Of a stretch of DNA of 64,000 nt, positions 10,958 through 22,259 are shown piece after piece. Source of the DNA: Tanypteryx hageni (lineage: Eukaryota > Arthropoda > Insecta > Odonata > Petaluridae); assembly GCA_028673005.1 (NCBI GenBank), contig CM054116.1:100294207-100358206 (forward strand), read 5' to 3'. A program made the position numbers and the translations under genes. Position 1 is the stretch's first letter, and the number at the start of each line of letters is the position of its first letter. The notes under the pieces were generated by a model, which did no database searches, was not told the DNA's origin, and saw nothing but the letters and a program-made list of their open reading frames with translations.

Positions 10958-11011
10958 ACGTTCGTACGGTCTCTCCTGTTGCGTCCCTATGCACTTTGTC
11001 TTTTTATTTTT

Positions 11012-11680
11012 AGGCGCTCTTTACTAGGAAAGCTGTAATAACGGAACGCGTTATGGGCACGTCTGGTCCATCCGTCCGTCGTAGCTTTCATCTCCTAAAC
11101 CGCCGGACGGATTTTAATTAAATTAAGTATGAGTGATCGTTATTAAAATTTATCGCCCAATTGTGGTTTGAACTGAATCCATCGATTAGAACTTCCACTT
11201 TACATAATTACTTTAATTAACTTATACTCGTTAAATGTTATCCGTCAAGCAACAACGAAATACCAAATTTTCTCTCCCTAGCTCTTATATGATATGTAAG
11301 ATATAGATTAAAAAATTTATTTGGATAGAGAACAATATTTGCTACAAGTCCACGAGACTACATACTTACGAGTTATAGTTTCGGAGATAGAAATTCTAGA
11401 AAATCCCGCGACAAACATCGCATATTATGTTTAGATCGATCTCTAAGGCGGTTCTCTTGGCAAACAATAATTAAAAATCCATATATTTCTCTTCCATGCT
11501 CTTATATGATCTGTGAGGTATAGATTAAAAAATTTATTTGGAGAACAACATTTACTACAAGATAGTCCCCGAGACCATATAATTTGAGAATCGCCCAATC
11601 TTTCGATACCGTTTTATACGTATTTCCCATTAAGAACGCCTTTGAAATCTCTGTGTATTCCATTTATGGAATATAATTTT
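11012..11680 (+). mobile_element. DINE-1/HINE-like Helentron relic, copy 2, with a different tandem core
   Basis: The left end aggcgctctt (11012) is matched at the right by aagaacgcct (11632-11641), inverted with one mismatch. A hairpin follows, tattcc (11656) against ggaata (11668-11673). Head and tail match copy 1 at 6.7-7.5 kb: both have gg-ccatccgtccg after the head and ctctgtgta-tcc at the tail hairpin. The core differs. Here a unit containing gctcttatatgat and tatagattaaaaaatttatt is duplicated about 200 bp apart (11280 and 11500), while the 150-bp units of copy 1 are represented only by a partial unit near 11095. Confidence 0.55.
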
Positions 11681-11871
11681 CCATCTTATTTGTTCAAACG
11701 AAATTCGGTAAACAGATGGAACACATTGAATGATATAGAATAATTTAGAAGAATTGAAGATGAAAATGAGAAATATTTTACTGCTGAGGGCAGCGCTTTC
11801 AATTCTATTCAAATTTTACCTCCCCACTGTATGAAGTGCAGGAGAACTATGGAGACGATAATAATATTGAA

Positions 11872-11935
11872 TATGTGATTTTCCCCAACCAGCCCTAAGT
11901 GGCCTGAACGAGGCCAAACATCCCGCAGATCCTCT
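11872..11935. repeat. Right module of the 8.6-kb two-module repeat
   Basis: Shares ccagccctaagtgg-ct and catcccgc-gatcc with 8700-8755. It is separated from its left module by about 0.9 kb that includes the HINE-like copy 2. Confidence 0.5.
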
Positions 11936-11959
11936 AATAAATAAATAAGGACCTGTAAC

Positions 11960-12260
11960 CAGGGGCGGCCCGAGGAATTTTGGCGCCCCGGGCGAGATAT
12001 CACTCTGGTGCCCCCCTCCGTTAATGATTGTTGAGGTAATTACAAAGTACATGTTAATTTATTCGTCGCTATATAAAAGATATTGATAAGGAAATGTTAA
12101 AAGGAATGCTGTCAAGATTCTATCCTGTTCTTCGATATAAAATGATATCCAATATTTATTCACTTGCAAGTAATGCATAGATAAATGATCGGGATAGCGC
12201 CCCCAAAACTTTGGCGCCCCGGGCAGCCATCCGGCTCGCCCGTAGCTCGGGCCGGCCCTG
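11960..12260. mobile_element. hAT MITE, 301 bp, with 8-bp target duplication
   Basis: The left end is caggggcggcccgag and the right end, inverted, is cagggccggcccgag. The inner sequence ggcgccccgggc is also mirrored. The flanking octamers are cctgtaac (11952-11959) and cctgttac (12261-12268), matching 7 of 8. TIRs starting CAGGG with an 8-bp duplication are diagnostic of hAT. There is no coding capacity, so it was mobilised in trans. It sits next to an older hAT transposase relic. Confidence 0.85.
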
Positions 12261-12264
12261 CCTG

Positions 12265-13323
12265 TTACGGTCCTCTTCCTCTTTTCTATGAATAACTTAA
12301 GATTGTTATATTGATCAAGTAACTTCTCGACATCAATAATAGTTTCCTTTTCCTTGAGATAACTCAAACACGGTATCATATCTTCATATCTGAAATTTTT
12401 GTTCTTTAATTCCTCAAATTGATTTATTCACTTTTCTAAATAAAGAATGCATTATTGATAAACAAGCTGCGTTTATTCAACAAAACTCCGACATTCTTCA
12501 CCCATACCCTTTGCCTGTAACGTCTCAATAATTTTCCTAACTGATAATGGCAAAACATTTTCCCGAATCCTTATTTTTAAAGAAACTAATGATGTTTTAA
12601 GCAAAGCGACAATTTCTAACACAGAGTTATTCTCTCTTTCTACTGCCTCATTTTTTTTGGAAAGCAGACGTAAGCGAGACCAAGAAACGAAGGTACAGTT
12701 CAGAAATTTCACTTTCAAAAAAGGTTTTTATTAGTATTGGCGGTCAAGTAAGGGGCAGGAAGTACTGTTTTAGAGCAGGAAACAATTTCAGTAGTCTTTC
12801 TAAAGCTGGTGCTAAACTAATTCATCTGGTCTTACATTAGTTGAAGATAACGGTGGTTGATAGTTAATTTCTATGAATTCACATATTTCTTTCAATGCCT
12901 TAGTTCGAACAGTTTATACAGAAAAATAATTTATTATCTTGAAAACGAGAGATTCCACATCAATTTTTAACACATCTATACCATGTTGAATACAGTTGTG
13001 GAGAATATGAGCAGAACACCAGATACCAATAATTTCAGCATTTCCCTAAGACATGAGAAAACATTGCTTCCCTTCTTTCTATTCACCCCTCCAAAATTTA
13101 CGTTTGCATTGTCACCTGTAAAGGAAACACACTTCAAAGATAAACCAAATCTCTCCAGAGTCGTCAACACATACTCTGATATGGTCTTCGAGGTTTCATC
13201 GGGAGTAGCAGTTAATTGAAGTACTTTTGTTTGTATTCCACCCTCTTTCCAATCAAAATACTGCACAAGGATTCGGAACTTTGAAATACCAAGGTCCAAA
13301 AAGGGGGGACTATTTTGGTCCAT
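12265..13323 (-). pseudogene. hAT transposase relic
   Basis: Three minus-strand fragments are recognisable. The first (13323-12976) reads YFDWKEGGIQTK, ISEYVLTTLERFGLSL and SFTGDNANVNFGG. This is the part of hAT/DUF4371-type transposases around the second catalytic aspartate (the D of GDNANVN). The other two (12718-12473 and 12379-12280) carry helical, charged sequence that fits the inter-domain region but is weak. The fragments are separated by stops and frameshifts, and no N-terminal zinc finger or C-terminal dimerisation block was found. An old dead copy. Confidence 0.6.
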
Positions 13324-14162
13324 ACTTCACTTGTATGTTTTCACTACATATTATAGACATTAATGAAATAAAACACTATCTATTTATTAATCACAAAACG
13401 TTCATTTTATTTCAAAATTGCTCAGACAGACCCCTATAGATTACTAAAGGTGCATCCCGGGGCTTTGCTGCTCGGCAATCCCAATTGGCTAAGCCAAAGC
13501 AATGTGGACATATATTAATCACAGTTTATCGATATTTGTCGGTAAATATCTAAAGAATGGAGGTGGCCTACCCAAGGATAAAGAGTGTTTTCTTGGGAAA
13601 ATTAAAGCCTGCCTCCCTTTTCCCTCCTCATTTTTGAGAATTTTATTTTCTAAAAGACTAAACGAATCGCTTATTAAAACCAAAAAATCGATATAAACGG
13701 TTCACTTCAGAACGATTTTTCAAAGACAAATCAAGTGCCTCATTTGAAAATTAACGCTGGGAGTATACATATTATTTACAAAGTAACGTTTCATCGTTAC
13801 TTTAAAAAAAAAGAAGCGCGGTGCACTTAGAAGTTAAACGATATGGCAAGGACAGAAAGTGAGTGTTTCATTTCAAAATCAACATTGCGCGCACACAGCT
13901 TTGTTACAAATAAACTTTATATCTATGAATACAAGAAGCGCTCCGGTAGAGTAGGCCACGAGACGCTAACTTACGCAGCTGTTCGCCATTAAAAGTTAAT
14001 CGCTTCTACAGTTTATATGTTTTTATCATGGCAGCCCATAAAATTCCTACAGCTGATTTACCTATTCAAGAGTTCCAAATGAAGAAGCAAAAGAAGAAGA
14101 TAACACTCGATACATGCGCAGAATTGTCGTATGTGTGACAAGGGAGTCACAGTCTCACTTCC
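13324..14162. other. No recognisable gene
   Basis: AT-rich sequence with short frames only. A short peptide start (MAAHKIPTADL, from 14029, plus strand) is followed by a stop after about 36 codons and is not recognised. May belong to the 5' side of the hAT relic. Confidence 0.4.
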
Positions 14163-14242
14163 TAGAAAAAGCCGGACAAAAATCCTAAAATTTGAAATTC
14201 CGGTAGGACATGTCCTCCTTTTGCCGGACGTCTGGTAACCCT
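14163..14242. repeat. Probable hAT-type terminal sequence
   Basis: The stretch from agccggacaaaaatcctaaa to ccggacgtctggtaacccta resembles transposon ends that read inward agggttaccagacgtccgg. It lies on the 5' side of the minus-strand hAT relic and could be its right end; no matching left end was found. Confidence 0.35.
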
Positions 14243-14936
14243 ATATCTTACAAATGTAAAATACGAGGAAAAGAGAGGGTTGAAAACAGTTGTGTTACAA
14301 TATATGCCCCGTTATCAATGAGATCTACGGCGTCACAACAATTACTTAGAAGCGCTAAAGGAGCCAAAAAGATACATTGTTCGTGCTCAAAAAGATGCCG
14401 CTACCAATAGTCCGATAACTTTGAACGTGCCTTGGTGTATATGGAAACATAGTAAACAGCAGGAGGGAGGGCATTCCTTGGACCTCCTTACCCCGTGAAT
14501 ATAACGGGAGGAAGTGTGATATGGTTCGAGCTAGGAAAAAACGGAGAAGTGGGCAAATTTAAGAGAATTGGAAAAGAACGAAATAACCGCGAATGACCCC
14601 ATGGACAATATTTTACAACCACTCAGCCCAGAGATCGCGTCTATTAAACGCTCGGAGGCCGCCAACGCACGGGCGTGGTTAAATAGCTTTATTAAACGAA
14701 AAAGCAACTGAGGCCGACGCAGCATCACTCGGCGGCCCCGGCATCGTCGCGTCGGCCCAGTCCGCTCTGGGGGCTGCCGCCGCATGGCGCCCTAAGGCTT
14801 TCTTTATTTTCCTACCTACACCAGGCATGTATTTCGGTTCTTTTAAGCCGCTACTTGGCTCCTTTCGTTAATACGTGCGTAGGAACACCTTAAGACTATA
14901 GATAATTCACTCAATGTTATAAAATTGTGACATTTA
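14243..14936. other. No recognisable gene
   Basis: Contains a GC-rich patch at 14690-14790 with short frames on both strands, none of which resembles a known family. No repeat boundaries were seen. Confidence 0.4.
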
Positions 14937-15654
14937 GGCTGGGCGCACATTGATGGAGCAAAACACCTTAAAGCAAAAACGTTTTATCTTTATCGTGCTC
15001 GTGACAGCTTTTTATATGTATTTATTAGGACCGACGCACATTGGTTAGTCAAAAAGCAAAAACGCTTTAAAACACAATAGAGCACCATCATGCACGTTTA
15101 TTAAAAAGACAAAAGTGCTTTCAAGCACAATAAACCACAATCGAGCATGCTCGACGTGGAACAGGTATCTTTGTTTTACATGAAAACCTTTCACTCTGCG
15201 CATGCGCGAGTTTCATATCAGCTTGCTAGTTTCGTTTTAACAAGTAGATACTCGCTCTGATTTTACTTTTTAGTAGAACAAATGAGGTACATGTAGTGAT
15301 ATCGTAATGTGGACGCTGGTTTGTGTGTTTGTTGTATTGTGTAGAACATGGAATTGGATGTCGAAAAACTTAAAACTTCTTTTCATCTGCACGTAGTTCA
15401 CAAATTAAGGATTGAAGCGTATTATCAGGTGTCCACTTCTTGTTTATTGGGTGTACCCACAAATTTCTCCCGTCCTTACGTCTTTGCGAAATTAACTGAA
15501 ACCAACCCCACATTATTTATCTATTTTGTTTTGTCAAGCAGCGTTTTCGCTTCATGCAAAAACTTTTTGCAGCGCTTTAAAACGAAAATGATTTCGCTTC
15601 AAGATAAAACGTTTTTGCTTTAAGGTGTTTTGCTCCATCAGTGTGCGCCCAGCC
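14937..15654. mobile_element. TIR element of 718 bp, possibly PIF/Harbinger-derived
   Basis: The ends are inverted repeats of about 50 bp: the left reads ggctgggcgcacattgatgg, then agcaaaacaccttaaagc and aaaaacgttttatctt; the right is its inverse, ending gtgcgcccagcc. The flanking triplets are tta (14934-14936) and tca (15655-15657), close to the TWA target of PIF/Harbinger. A 91-residue frame inside (15348-15623) starts MELDVEKLKTSFHLHVVHKL, which resembles the start of a MADF/Myb-like domain such as PIF elements carry, but it then runs into the terminal repeat. Family assignment is tentative. Confidence 0.6.
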
Positions 15655-16601
15655 TCAGAGAAAAAGACAAGATTTGCATTCCCGCCATTGATGTTTCCAC
15701 GAATTACACTCCAATATGAAACGTTACAGGCAAAATGGCGGTTACTTTAAACCGACACGTCCCCGATTCGCTCTGTACGTTTATAAACGTATCCTGAAGT
15801 AAATGCAGTGACCGGCCGGGGAGGCCGCCCGCGTGCACGCACGCACAGCACACCTGCCAGAACCGGCCCTGCCCCTACTTCCATGGGTAGCTTAGCGTAC
15901 ATTTTAATGTCACTGGACGCCATATAGTGATTTTTAGATACATATGGCTTATGTGATATTATTTGTGACACCAGGCTCTACGTTTATATTCATTTCGAAA
16001 TAGTAGAAAGCTCTTAAATCTCTTGAGCTTTCGTTGGAGAATGATAGCTTTTTCTCAACGGTGTGTGAACAGAAGAGTGTGATATTTGAAGATAGGATTC
16101 GTTCAGCGAAAAAAATTTCTTTTTGAAGCTGAGGAGATAATCGTTCATGCAGAGGAAAACCGCACATTTGTAGTGTTTATTTTCTTTATTTAATCGAGTA
16201 GGTATTTCATATAACGTGTTTCAGTTTCAACTCGAAAATTCTTTTATTGCTTTCCGCTCTTAAGTCCTAAATTGTTTCGAGTTTTAACACTATTGAATGT
16301 TCACTCATTTTTGAAGAGTGAGTTTATAGTAATGTAGTCCTGTATTCGGTCCTTATATCGAGTCCACATAAATGTATCGATTTATGTGCACAAGATAACT
16401 TTTGAATACGAAAGGATTCCTTTATTTAGAAGAACGAGGATCGGCGGAATGGCAGAAGGATCATTTTGTCGTAAGCCCGGCGCCAGTGTTTTTGTATTTG
16501 CAAGATTCTTTATTTGTTAATTATATCCTTATAGAAGATAATGTAGACTGGTTTTACCAGTGGAAATTATTCTTGTCAACAACTTTCCAAATAATTGTGT
16601 G
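15655..16601. other. No recognisable gene
   Basis: Contains a short GC-rich stretch (15805-15890) ending ccagaaccggccctg, which looks like an hAT terminus, and otherwise AT-rich sequence with no supported frame. Confidence 0.4.
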
Positions 16602-16667
16602 TATATAGGTAGGCCCTATCACAGGGGGGGGGGAGGTCAGCCGGGGCATTTGGCCCGGGTCTGAGGG

Positions 16668-18060
16668 AGGGAAAGGCGGCAGGAGTAGACGGGATACCTG
16701 TGGAACTGTTCAAGTGTCTGCAAGACGAAGGCATTGAAGAGGTGACCAACTTGTGCAATGCATTATATGAGAGTGGGGAGTGGCCGGAGGAGTTCGTCAG
16801 GATGGAAATGATACCACTACCTAAAAAGAAAGAGGCAAAGAAGTGCGGGGAGCATAGAACTATTAGTCTGATAGCTCACGCGGCCAAGATAATGTTGAGA
16901 GTGATGAATAGAAGGTTGACGAGGGTAATGGAAGAGAATGTAGCAGAAGAACAATTTGGATTTAGGAAAGGAATGGGTACGAGGGATGCCATAGGGGTGG
17001 TAAGGACGATTGGAGAAAGGTATTTAGAACGGGACAAGGGTATCAGTCTGTGCTTTGTGGACTTGGAGAAGGCTTTCGACTGTGTGAGGTGGGAAAGAAT
17101 GATGGAGATATTGACGGTGAAGAAAGTAGATTGGAGAGACAGAAGGTTGATAAGGAATCTATACATGAGACAGGAGGCGGCCATGAGCATAGGGGAAAGC
17201 AGGACGGAGTGGTTCGAGATTGGGAGAGGAGTTAGACAGGGCTGCTGTTTGTCACCAACCCTGTTTAACATCTATACTGAAGAAATGATACAGGAGTGTT
17301 GGGAGACGAGCACAGGAGTAAGCGTTGGAGGAAGAATTACATCGTCAATTAGGTTTGCTGACGACATGATACTGTTTGCTGAAAGGACGGAAGACTTGAG
17401 GTAGATGCTACAGAATCTGGTGAGCGTGGAAGACAGATATGGGTTGAGAATAAATGGAAAGAAAACGAACGTAATGAGAATAGGGGGCGAGGAAAGGATG
17501 GAAGTGCAGGTGGGGGGGGAGGATAGAGCAGGTGGAACAGTACAGGTATCTTGGTACGTTGTTGACAGAGGACTGGAAATGTGAGAAGGAAATTAAGATG
17601 AGAATAGGTTTGGCAAAGGAAGCTATTTAACAGCAAGATGGATTTGGGATTGAGGAAGAGATTGGTAAAGTGTTATGTTTGGAGTGTGATGCTATATGGG
17701 TGGGAGACATGGACATTGAAGAAGAGAGACAGGGAGAGGGTGGAGGCATATGAAATGTGGGTGTGGAGGAGGATGCTGAAGGTTAAATGGACTGGCAGAA
17801 TTACAAATGTGGAAGTGCTAAGAAGAGTAGAAGAGGAAAGGAGTTTGATGGACACGATAGTGACTAGGAAAAAGAAATGCATAGGACATGTTTTGAGAAG
17901 AGAGGGATTACTGAAGGATGTTATCGAAGGAACGGTGGAGGGAATAAAGAAAAGAGGAAGAAGAAGAATTAAAATGTTGGATATTCTAAGGGAGGGAGGA
18001 TGGTATGGGGAGATGAAGAGAAGGGCACAGGATAGAAAAAGGTGGAGGAGGAGCACCTGA
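16668..18060 (+). pseudogene. LINE reverse transcriptase relic ('CFDP2-like' type)
   Basis: 5'-truncated: the copy starts inside the RT domain at KAAGVDGIP and has no endonuclease. The frame shows KKKEAKKCGEHRTISLIAHA, QFGFRKGMGTRDAI, FVDLEKAFDCVRW, RGVRQGCCLSPTLFN and the catalytic RFADDMILFA. A TAG at 17402-17404 interrupts the frame. Frameshifts follow between 17500 and 17640. The C-terminal 140 residues (17638-18060) carry VMLYGWETWTLKK and VWRRMLKVKWTGRI and end in a basic tail with RAQDRKRWRR. These are the standard C-terminal blocks of this LINE type. A T-rich tail follows from about 18083. It lies almost immediately after the hAT left end, so it probably inserted into that element. 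Confidence 0.85.
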
Positions 18061-18837
18061 ACCTGCAGATATGCAGACCACTATTTATTTTTTTTATTAT
18101 TATCATTTAGCAGATAATATTCGTTGTTTGCCACTATAATGTTTGACAGTGCATGCAACCAAACGTACACAATTATTGGATTAATTATTATAGTATGACT
18201 GAACGGGTTCTGGTAAGTTATCAATTTTATTTTCGATTAACTAAAAAGAATGATAAATTGTAAAAAGCTTGAGATTTTTTGTTTCCTTGAAAAGAGGGAG
18301 AAAAAAGTATAGGAAATTTAAATTTTCTTATAAAATATGAAATCCAAATCACGATTTTAAGGTCTTGGTGGACGAGTTCAAATGCGAATACAGTAAACCA
18401 CCGATTCAAAGGACATCTATTTAACGGACTTTGGATTTAACGAACAAAATGTTGTTAAGGTCAATAACGGACGAAGTACGTCTTTTAGTTAATAGGACAG
18501 GAAAATATTCTCCGATTTACAACAGTTAAACGTTATTGGCAAGCCTCGGTTTACGCAATTCAAACATCTCTTTTTTATAAACTTTCAGTGGTTGCGCGAA
18601 CAAATGTTTAAATTGTTTCTATTTTATTACTATGCAATCGAGGGCTGTATAAACTTCAGTACTTTAGTTTTTTGTTATTGTGAAGCTATCAGTATTCTCC
18701 CTGCTTACATGAGGGGATCACACGTTAGCTTTTTTCACTTGTTCGGACTGAGAGACCGTACGAGACCACTTACGTTACATTGTATTGGACTGCGAGACCA
18801 CGCGCGGCCATTTATTGGATTCCGGAGTTTACTATAA

Positions 18838-19803
18838 AACCACGGGGATTGAGTTTCCGGAGAGCTTGCGCACAACAACAACCCAGTGCGAGTACATATG
18901 CCCGTGCACACGAGAAGACTGATTTCGGTAGCTGGTCAAACGAGACCGGCACCAGCAAGATCTGCATTGGGCTATCCCTGTGACTCCACAAATCTCCGGA
19001 ATGGCGGCATCGTCTCCTCGCCAATCACCACGCCAATCCCCTACCAGACACGGTCGCACGTCTCCATCTATGTTTTCCGACGATCCCAGAATCAGCGCAA
19101 TTGCGGAAAAAGTCGAGACGCTTACACAACAGTCCGCCGGTAACCAGTCCGCGATTCTGCGACTGCCTCACCCCCGACATGGGCCTCTCTTAGGTCAGCT
19201 GAAGCCCCGGTACACGACATCCCGCCGGATTCTGAAGTTTTGCAGCTAGCCCTTGTGGTCAAGTCATCTATAGCGGCAAATCGCTTTCGGCCCCGGGATC
19301 AACACGAAGCGTCAACTTTGCTGAACATCGCAGCCTCATGGGACCAGTTGCTAATTGCTGTTAAGGCTTTCATTTACGCCAGACTTCGCATCCTAGGAAA
19401 GGCATCCCGCCATTGGTGGTCAACAGCATCACAGCTTGGTTCGTCACACGATTAAGATGTCTTTCCTCCCTTCCAACCTCAGGCCCAGAGAAAAGCCGCA
19501 AGTGCTCGTGGTCAACCAATCAGCGCCGCGCCGCTCCGGACAACTGTCACGACCTCCTTCTCAGCCCACCAGAGGACGCGGCCGAGGACGCCCCGGACCT
19601 CGCGAGGAGACGATGCAGCCATTCCGGAGACTTGTGGAGTCACAGGGATAGCCCAATGCAGATCTTGCTGGTGCCGGTCTCGTTTGACCAGCTACCGAAA
19701 TCAGTCTTCTCGTGTGCACGGGCATATGTACTCGCACTGGGTTGTTGTTGGGCGCACGCTCCCCGGAAACCCAATCCCCGACAATCTGGCTCACCATTCG
19801 GCT
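18838..19803. mobile_element. Fold-back element with 185-bp inverted arms and an RG-rich coding fragment
   Basis: The arms at about 18838-19024 and 19597-19797 are inverted copies at high identity: both encode, in opposite directions, the same peptide stretch SHRDSPMQILLVPVSFDQLP. Between them (19025-19596) short frames read AAKIEKVE-like helical sequence (19055-19140) and, after a shift, a Pro/Arg/Gly-rich stretch with TRGRGRGRPGP (19570-19600). Such sequence is common at the end of retroelement gag proteins. Base composition is much more GC-rich than its surroundings. Could be a deletion derivative of a DIRS-like or other retroelement; family not established. Confidence 0.6.
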
Positions 19804-19923
19804 AATAAATTTTTTTTTGAACAAGCAGGTAATTACATTTTCACTTTAAATTGCCTATTATTTTCATTTATACTACATACGTACTTACCAATAAAACATT
19901 TTTCGAAACATCTGTCAGGGAGA

Positions 19924-21272
19924 ATGGATTACGAATCACAACAGGAGAGATTGCGGCAAATGCTACGGTGTGGAGAGTACGATGACAAGGAAGAAACGGA
20001 TGAGGAAGACGTTGTCGAAGAACGAATTGAAGATAGCGATACTGAATAGGAATTAGAATATGGTGGTGAGAGTGGCATTGGATGTGGGTCTGTGTTTTGG
20101 GGAAAAGATAAAACGACAAAGTGGAAAAAACTCTTCCGCCGCAAAATGTGAGAACTCGGTCTATAATACTGTGAAACATCTTCCTGCTGTTAGGGGATTT
20201 GCTCACGCGCTCAAGAAACCTCTTGAGACATGGAAATTATTCTTTAGTGAGGATATTATAAAATTAAAAGTCGAGTGTATAAACAAGTTCATTGATTCGA
20301 TTTCTGAGTATTTTCATGAGAAAGAGATGCAAGTCACACCGACGAAATAGAAATACAAGTTCTATTGGGTTTACTTTTATTTTCAAGTGTTTGCAAAAGT
20401 AGCCACGTAAATGCAGAGAAGTTATTCAAAACAAACGGGTCTCCTCCTGAAATATTTCGATTAACTCTGTCATTGAAACTATTTAGATTTCTATTTAGAT
20501 GTATCCGCTTTTACGACAAGGAGACACGATGTTTATTTGATAAAATCAATGAATCTTTCAAAAAACACTACAGTTTATCCGAGTTGGTTACGATAGATGA
20601 AAAATTAAGAGGGGTTTAGAGGGAAATGCGGTTTTCGGGGGTACATCCCCAGAAAATCGAATAAAATTTACGCAGTATCTGATGCTAAAATGTAGTATAC
20701 CAGTAACTTGGAGGTATATGTTGGAGCCCAGCCAGATGGTCCATGCGCTGCCAATAACAGCGTTCTTTCCGTGGTAGAGCGTTCGTGCGTACCGATTTAC
20801 AACTCTGGTAAGAATGTTACTACCGATAATTGGTTTAGTATTGATTTAGCTGAATTGTTGTTGAAAAAATATAATTTATCGAAGAGCAACTCGACAATGG
20901 CCAATTGTGATTTTTAACAGTTTAATGAATGTTAGTGACATCAACTCTTTTGTATTATTTAAGGCCAATAATCAGCAGAAAATTATTTTGAGAAGGATTT
21001 TTTTTAATCAAGCCTTTGCCTTAATATCGAAACATTTGAAAATACGCGCGTCATCAACAAATTTACCGAAACTATTACGGAGTAGACTGAAAGAAATTTG
21101 TAAAATTGATGAAGAAGAAATTAAATCCGAGCAGGAAAAAGGATTATCTGGTCGTTGCCGATATTGTAATTCAAAGAAAACCAGGAAAACTAGATACCAT
21201 TGTAAATTTTGCAAATTTTTTTGTTTTGAACTTGCAGTAAAGGTTTGCCGCGAATGTTACCAAAAATTGTAA
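19924..21272 (+). pseudogene. piggyBac-like transposase relic
   Basis: Begins with a short acidic N-terminus (MDYESQQERL, then EEDVVEERIEDSDTE), as in piggyBac proteins, followed by stops and frameshifts. Core blocks are recognisable: LGLLLFSSVCKSSHVNAEKLF, FRLTLSLKLFRFLFRCIRFYD, LVTIDEKL, then GKNVTTDNWFSIDLAELLL (20790-20880). This is the catalytic core, with aspartates in TIDEKL and TTDNWF. The C-terminal block (20907-21272) ends in a Cys/His cluster, RCRYCNSKKTRKTRYHC and CKFFCFELAVKVCRECY, which is the piggyBac zinc-binding tail. At least five disruptions make it dead. No TTAA-flanked ends could be fixed. Confidence 0.85.
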
Positions 21273-22259
21273 ACCTTTATTTGTGATTACAATTTAGTGT
21301 TTATTTGCATTGTCTATCACACTTCGGAAGATTAATAGTCTAAAATTTTTAATTGAAAACATTTTTAGAAGTGAAATATTTTTAGAGTATTCTTGAATAT
21401 TTTGTTTTGGTTGAAAATTTGCGAATAAAAATGTTTTTTTCCAGTATGTTTTTCTTTGATGTGAAAACGGAACGAATAATTACCTCTGATAACCGCAAAA
21501 TCGTTATTTTTATCTTGTTTTCTGTTCAACGGTCTCACAGGCCGATGAGAAAGTTGGTGTTATCTCATGTACGCGACCACTGAAAGGTTAAGAATAATGC
21601 CAGTTCTAAATTTGAGCCGCGATGTTTTTTTTTAGAGTATGCCATCAAAATGATGAGACATATTTATCCAAGTCTTTAGCGATCCTTACGTGAAAATATA
21701 GTTTATTTCATGGCTAGTAGAGAAAACCAATTCAGATATATTTGATGCAATATTTATGGTGTTTTTAATGTTAACGTATTTTCTTCAAAAATAAAAAAAA
21801 CGTTTTTAAAGGAACAGTGTAATAACATTGTTTTAAATTCAGTTTTATAATGCATCTTCAGCGAAAGCTGTATTTTATGCAGTAATCATCATTGCCATTA
21901 ACAAAGGATAATTTCTAATGCCGGCACGCATGCGCTTTTGGTATAAAAGAATTCCATTAGCCAATTAACGGACATTCAGATTTAAAGGACATTCGGATTT
22001 TACGGATAACCCTTCCCCCTTTTTTCCATTAAATCGAGGGTTTACTGAATGTTAATACTGACAATAGATTTATTGTAAGCTAGAACATTTTCATCTAAAG
22101 TATTTCGTAGTTTAATTTAATTGGGTCTTGTTTTATGGTTTTTTAAAATTGGTTTTTATTTAATAAGAATAAGAAATAAATTTACACGAATTGTATTTTA
22201 AATATCTTCTTGTAAAGCTATGAATTGATTATTTCAGATTTTAAGCGGCTGCATTAACT

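Larger units (their letters stand above)
18391..22047. mobile_element. Element with Tigger-type ends, holding further insertions
   Basis: The left end reads cagtaaaccaccgattcaaa and the right end, inverted, cagtaaaccctcgatttaa; repeated ttaacgga motifs lie just inside both. These are the classic terminal sequences of Tigger-like Tc1/mariner elements. The flanks are ta on the left (18389-18390) and aa on the right, so the TA duplication is present on one side only. No Tigger transposase remains inside. The interior holds a fold-back element and a piggyBac relic. Confidence 0.6.

Noticed and set aside
16876..18056. Long open frames on the minus strand at 16876-17271 and 17673-18056
   Set aside because: Antisense shadows of the LINE reverse-transcriptase frame.
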